From positions 1-9,545 of the forward strand of contig CALBGL010000026.1 of NCBI GenBank assembly GCA_937892735.1: 9,545 nt of DNA, read 5' to 3'. The DNA comes from an uncultured Clostridia bacterium (GTDB lineage Bacteria; Bacillota; Clostridia; Lachnospirales; Bianqueaceae). The translations under genes were made by a program, and so were the position numbers. Positions 6,011 through 9,545 of the stretch are shown piece by piece (position 1 is the first letter of the stretch; each line of letters starts with the position of its first letter). A model generated the notes under the pieces. The model ran no database searches. It had not been told where the DNA came from and was given only the letters and a program-made list of their open reading frames with translations.

Positions 6011-6056
6011 GGGGACTATCCCATCCATGATAAAAATTATCGGTGGCATAGTCCCC
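6011..6056 (-). terminator. Long hairpin after the phosphofructokinase gene
   Basis: GGGGACTAT (6011-6019) pairs with ATAGTCCCC (6048-6056). Inside it CCATC pairs with GGTGG and GATAA with TTATC around an AAA loop, giving 19 pairs in total. It sits 14 nt past the pfp stop. Reading in the gene direction the hairpin is followed by TGATTTTATG, a modest U-rich tail. The plus direction has no such tail. It probably also ends the LysR-remnant transcript by structure. Confidence 0.65.
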
Positions 6057-6070
6057 ATTCTTCCTGCATT

Positions 6071-7315
6071 TTACATCCGCTCTACCTTTTTATCCCGATA
6101 ATACAGATGGCGCGGCAAGCCGTCTACCATGATCGGAGACAGTTCCGCCTGAATCAGCGGACGAATGTATCCCAAGAACTCCGAAGTCACATACATATTA
6201 TCGGTATCGATCCAATCCAGCGGTACCTTCTTCTCTACATTGGCGATCTGATGGATATCGTATGTATCCGTAGCGCACTGATACGGATCCTGCGATAACC
6301 GCTTAAGAACAACCATCTTAGCGGTTTCTCCTTCAAACGCTGCTTTCACGGCTGCGCCGCCTACCTGAAAAGCCTCCGTAATATCCACGCGCGATACAAT
6401 ATGCGATGCGCACCGTTGCAGCGTATTGAACTCAATCGCACGCGTCTTGCATCCATAACGCTTCGCAACCTGATCTGCCAGATACCGAGCCGTTCCTGTC
6501 AGTGTACGATGACCAAACGCATCCACAAAAGATACGGTATCCGTCAGCTCGCATACATACCGACCATCGGCTAGCTTCATTCCCTCAGATACGGCAATCA
6601 CAATGGATTTTTTCTTCTGCTGCAGCTGTCCTACACGCCGCAAGAAATCTTCTACATCCATAGGAATCTCCGGCAAATAAATCATGTCTGGTCCTTCACA
6701 ATCTTCCCCGCGCGCCAGCGCTGCCGCGCCTGTAAGCCAACCGGCATTCCGTCCCATGATCTCCACAATCGTGACCATCTTCGCATCATACACCAATCCG
6801 TCTCGAATCACTTCCTTCACGATCGAACCGATATATTTGGCCGCGCTTCCATAACCAGGCGTATGATCTGTAACCGCCAAATCATTATCAATCGTCTTGG
6901 GCACGCCCATAAAGGCAATGTTGCTACCGATCTGCTTCGCGTAATCCGAAAGCTTACGAATGGTATCCATGGAATCATTCCCGCCAATATAGAAGAAACA
7001 CTTGATCCCTAATTTATAAAGAATCTCGAAAATATGATTGTATACCTCGTCATTCTCACCAATCTCCGGCAGTTTATACCGACAAGATCCCAGATACGCG
7101 GAAGGCGTGCGCTTCAGCAGCTCAATATCCAAATCGCTGCGGATATGTTCATCCAGATCCACATAGCGTTCCTCTAAAAGCCCCTGAATACCATGTACCA
7201 TACCATATACTTTTGCCGCGCCACGATCCTTCGCAGTTTTAAAGACTCCTACCAAGCTAGAATTGATCACAGCAGTCGGTCCCCCCGACTGCCCAACAAT
7301 AACATTGCCTATCAT
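6071..7315 (-). CDS. pfp: Pyrophosphate-dependent 6-phosphofructokinase
   Basis: This 414-aa cytoplasmic enzyme phosphorylates fructose 6-phosphate to fructose 1,6-bisphosphate in glycolysis, most likely with pyrophosphate as donor and therefore reversibly. Evidence for the family is the start GQSGGPTAVINSSL, then GGNDSMDT (from residue 111), PKTIDNDL (139-146), the GYGSAAKY loop and EIMGRNAGWL (about 185-194). Two positions separate donor types: Asp114 in GGNDS, where ATP enzymes have GGDGS, and Lys140 in PKTIDND, where ATP enzymes have PGTIDND. Both are the pyrophosphate form. I chose the ATG at 7315 because GGGGAGG lies 6 nt upstream and the protein then begins MIGNVIVGQSGG as in relatives. 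The longer frame from 7378 would add 21 residues that cover the ribosome site. It lies 200 nt after smpB and has its own promoter. Confidence 0.93.
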   Translation of the reverse strand: MIGNVIVGQSGGPTAVINSSLVGVFKTAKDRGAAKVYGMVHGIQGLLEERYVDLDEHIRSDLDIELLKRTPSAYLGSCRYKLPEIGENDEVYNHIFEILYKLGIKCFFYIGGNDSMDTIRKLSDYAKQIGSNIAFMGVPKTIDNDLAVTDHTPGYGSAAKYIGSIVKEVIRDGLVYDAKMVTIVEIMGRNAGWLTGAAALARGEDCEGPDMIYLPEIPMDVEDFLRRVGQLQQKKKSIVIAVSEGMKLADGRYVCELTDTVSFVDAFGHRTLTGTARYLADQVAKRYGCKTRAIEFNTLQRCASHIVSRVDITEAFQVGGAAVKAAFEGETAKMVVLKRLSQDPYQCATDTYDIHQIANVEKKVPLDWIDTDNMYVTSEFLGYIRPLIQAELSPIMVDGLPRHLYYRDKKVERM

Positions 7316-7321
7316 ATGAAT

Positions 7322-7328
7322 CCTCCCC
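7322..7328 (-). promoter_or_regulatory. Ribosome binding site deciding the pfp start
   Basis: GGGGAGG is 6 nt before the ATG at 7315. It excludes the upstream in-frame ATGs at 7378 and 7336 as main starts. Confidence 0.7.
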
Positions 7329-7380
7329 TTATGCATTCCGCCGACGTTCCAGCAAATGCTCTCTTTAAGATTATGCAATA

Positions 7381-7409
7381 ATCATAGCATATTTCTTTGA
7401 GAAAATCAA
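7381..7409 (-). promoter_or_regulatory. Likely promoter of pfp
   Basis: On the minus strand TTGATT (7409-7404) and TATGAT (7386-7381) are 17 nt apart, matching consensus at 4/6 and 5/6. Transcription would start near 7374, giving a leader of about 60 nt. No clear terminator lies between smpB and this promoter, so some pfp mRNA may also come from the rnr-smpB transcript. Confidence 0.65.
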
Positions 7410-7515
7410 GAATAATTCCTGTTTTGTCCATCTTTTTTTCTTTCAAGATATGAATTTTGTTATTTTTTACAATTTCAGTCAAATTATTTTCAAATTCGAG
7501 TAAAATCGCCATGTC

Positions 7516-7983
7516 TCAGTATAGGTTCCGAACCTTAAATTCCTTCTCCGCTTCTCGTCTCTGATCCTTTTTCGCAATGGTCTGACGTTTGTCATACAGT
7601 TTCTTTCCTTTGGCCAGCGCGATTTGTACTTTCGCATAGTTTCCCCGAAAATACACCTTCACCGGCACAATCGTATACCCGTCCACCTTCACGCCGCCCA
7701 CCAATTTATGAATTTCACTTTTATGAAGCAGCAACCGCCGAGTCCGCACCGGATCCCGGTTGAAAATATTCCCTTTCTCATAGGGGCTGATATGCATATT
7801 CAGAATATACGCTTCTCCGTTAAAAATCCGAATAAAACTCTCTTTCAGACTGCATTTTCCCATCCGTAACGACTTCACTTCCGTCCCTACGAGCTCAATA
7901 CCCGCCTCGAAGAGTTCTTCAAAGAAATAATCATGGGATGCTTTTTTATTCTGTGCTACGAGTTTGACTCTCTGTTCTCCCAT
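7516..7983 (-). CDS. smpB: SsrA-binding protein SmpB
   Basis: SmpB (155 aa) binds tmRNA and guides it into stalled ribosomes, where trans-translation tags the unfinished protein and releases the ribosome. The sequence is typical throughout: VAQNKKASHDYFFEELFEAGIEL at the N-terminus, GTEVKSLRMGKCSLKESF, the HISPYEKGNIFNRDPVRTRRLLLHK segment that contacts tmRNA, and the basic C-terminal tail KGKKLYDKRQTIAKKDQRREAEKE that mimics mRNA in the decoding channel. Length is normal. AGGAGG lies 5 nt before the ATG and 15 nt separate the start from the rnr stop, so the two genes form an operon, as in many Firmicutes. No ssrA gene is seen in this window. Confidence 0.97.
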   Translation of the reverse strand: MGEQRVKLVAQNKKASHDYFFEELFEAGIELVGTEVKSLRMGKCSLKESFIRIFNGEAYILNMHISPYEKGNIFNRDPVRTRRLLLHKSEIHKLVGGVKVDGYTIVPVKVYFRGNYAKVQIALAKGKKLYDKRQTIAKKDQRREAEKEFKVRNLY

Positions 7984-7998
7984 TCTGTCCTCCTGTTC

Positions 7999-9545
7999 TT
8001 ACCATCGAATTTTCTGATTTCGCCGCGACTTCTTGACTTTCATTGTTAACGGCCGGAAATAGATCATGGCTGTATCCATATCCACCTTATCCACGCAGAT
8101 GCTCATGGCCTGTCCCAGCATATAGGCTTTTCCCGTCTTTTTTCCCACCATCGCCCCCGTCTTGCGATCCAGTGTATAGTAATCTCCCGTCAGTTTTTCT
8201 ACTGGAACAAATCCCTCCACCGTATTCGGCAGTTCCACATAAAGCCCTCTTTCTGCGACGCCGGATACAACGCCTCTTGTTTTCTCCCGCAAATGATCCG
8301 ACATATACAGGGCCTTCATATATTTCTCCACATCCCACTCCGTCTCCTGCGCCCGACGTTCTGTGAATGAGCAGTGCGCCGCTGCACCATCCATCCATTC
8401 CCGCTGCTTTTTCGCGTACTCCGGATTCATCTGCCCGCGCAGATATGCTTTGATCATGCGATGTACCACTAAATCCGGATACCGCCGAATCGGAGATGTG
8501 AAATGACAGTAGTAAGGCGCTGCCAGTCCAAAGTGCCCGCCTTCCCGAAGGCTGCTGTATCGGGCCTGTTTCATCGACCGCAAAATCATCTGACTGACCA
8601 TGCTCTTCTCTTCCCCCCACAGGCCATCCAGAAGTTTCCTTACTGCGCCCGGATCTAACCGGCCATTCGCCGCCCCCTTGAGCGGACGCCCCAACTGCCG
8701 CAGCTGCATGCCCAGATCCCGCACCCGTTCTTCATCAGGGTTCGGATGTACACGGTACATGAAAGGAATTTTCTTCTCGTCATATTCCCTGGCCACCGTC
8801 TCATTGGCTGCCAGCATGAATTCTTCAATCAGATGTGTCGCTTCATTCTGCTGCCGCAGCTCGATCTCTCGGGGATAGCCGTAAGGATCCATTTGAAACT
8901 TGCATTCCTGCACTTCAAAATCCAACGCGCCGCGTTCTGTTCTCATCTGCCTTCGCAAGGACGCCAATTCAGCCATTTGACAAAAGGTCTCTACCCAGTC
9001 GTCATACTGATCCATGGCGGCCTGCTGTTCTGCGTTTCGCTCCTCCTGCGGCAAACGACTACCCTCCAAAATATACTGTACATTCGTATAACTCATTCGG
9101 TGATCGACTCGAATCAGGCTTTCTACCACGCGGTGATCCAGGATTCTTCCCTGCGGATCCATCCGCATGATACAGCTCATGGCTAGTCTGTCTTCGCCCT
9201 CATTCAGCGAACACAACCCGTTGGAAAGCTTCTTGGGCAGCATCGGAACGACCCGGTCCGTCACATAGACACTGGTTCCCCGCTTATACGCCTCCTGATC
9301 GAGTGCTGTCCCCTCTCTGACATACCACGAAACATCCGCGATATGCACGCCCAATTCGTAACCGTCGTCCAGCTTCTTTAAAGATACCGCATCATCCAGA
9401 TCTCTGGCATCCTCTCCATCAATCGTAACCATGGGGACTTCTCGCAGGTCTTCGCGCCATTTTCTTTCTTCCTCCGTTATCTCGATCTGATCTGACAAGG
9501 GTTCTGTCTCCGATAAAACTTCCAGCGGGAAATCCACGGGAAGAT
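7999..9545 (-). CDS. rnr: Ribonuclease R, N-terminal part beyond window
   Basis: The 514 visible residues are the catalytic and C-terminal parts of RNase R, a 3'-to-5' exoribonuclease that degrades structured RNA and works with tmRNA-SmpB in clearing mRNA from stalled ribosomes. The RNB domain carries the metal-binding cluster TIDGEDARDLDDAV, with its four aspartates about 40-49 residues after the GTG at 9537, and the family signature HFTSPIRRYPDLVVHRM. An S1 RNA-binding domain follows near the end (RGVVSGVAERGLYVELPNTVEGFV...), then a short basic tail ending RRNQKIRW. The frame stays open to the right edge (…LPVDFPLE), so the GTG at 9537 is not the start. The missing part should contain the cold-shock domains. 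All catalytic residues expected in the visible region are present. Confidence 0.95.
   Translation of the reverse strand, partial: LPVDFPLEVLSETEPLSDQIEITEEERKWREDLREVPMVTIDGEDARDLDDAVSLKKLDDGYELGVHIADVSWYVREGTALDQEAYKRGTSVYVTDRVVPMLPKKLSNGLCSLNEGEDRLAMSCIMRMDPQGRILDHRVVESLIRVDHRMSYTNVQYILEGSRLPQEERNAEQQAAMDQYDDWVETFCQMAELASLRRQMRTERGALDFEVQECKFQMDPYGYPREIELRQQNEATHLIEEFMLAANETVAREYDEKKIPFMYRVHPNPDEERVRDLGMQLRQLGRPLKGAANGRLDPGAVRKLLDGLWGEEKSMVSQMILRSMKQARYSSLREGGHFGLAAPYYCHFTSPIRRYPDLVVHRMIKAYLRGQMNPEYAKKQREWMDGAAAHCSFTERRAQETEWDVEKYMKALYMSDHLREKTRGVVSGVAERGLYVELPNTVEGFVPVEKLTGDYYTLDRKTGAMVGKKTGKAYMLGQAMSICVDKVDMDTAMIYFRPLTMKVKKSRRNQKIRW

Noticed and set aside
7312..7512. 66-aa minus-strand frame between smpB and pfp
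   Set aside because: It covers the pfp promoter and ribosome site and has no ribosome site of its own near its start.
7316..7515. tmRNA (ssrA) gene next to smpB
   Set aside because: The 200-nt gap is A/T-rich, too short, and shows no tRNA-like ends or tag frame.
8087..8620. 177-codon minus-strand frame and several plus-strand frames inside rnr
   Set aside because: They overlap the conserved RNase R frame and have no recognisable protein content.

Overview
The window looks like the chromosome of a low-to-medium G+C Clostridia bacterium, most likely a gut Lachnospiraceae-type Firmicute. The grounds are AGGAGG ribosome sites on most genes, an rnr-smpB pair next to a pyrophosphate-type phosphofructokinase of the clostridial kind, and a large secreted protein with Cys/His-rich repeats, a beta-helix and a Cna-B domain. 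This placement is inferred from protein style, because no 16S or similar marker is present.

Layout: (1) Positions 1-3324, minus strand, hold one operon: a promoter, a c-di-GMP-I (GEMM) riboswitch at about 3145-3220, an HU-like 71-aa protein, an unrecognised 78-aa protein and a surface adhesin of more than 869 aa that runs off the left edge. The genes are tightly packed: a stop codon lies inside the next ribosome site, then a TGATG overlap. (2) Positions 3370-4511 carry a serine recombinase (minus) and, divergently, a SprT-like metallopeptidase pseudogene (plus) with two frameshifts. Both look like remains of a mobile element. (3) Positions 4512-6010 contain a terminator, a 59-bp imperfect palindrome, a GNAT acetyltransferase (minus), and a plus-strand pair of a cysteine-rich small-domain protein and a LysR regulator cut off after its DNA-binding helix. 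(4) Positions 6011-9545, minus strand, are conserved housekeeping: rnr (partial), smpB and the PPi-dependent phosphofructokinase, with a promoter and a terminator hairpin.

How the parts work together: rnr and smpB belong to tmRNA-based ribosome rescue and RNA decay, and they are co-transcribed. The phosphofructokinase has its own promoter. The most interesting unit is the left one: the second messenger c-di-GMP, which governs the switch between motile and attached life, appears to control an operon that makes a secreted adhesin plus two small cytoplasmic proteins. One of these is an HU-like fold that appears to lack the usual DNA-binding arm. The recombinase just upstream could be a passenger or could have brought the cassette in.
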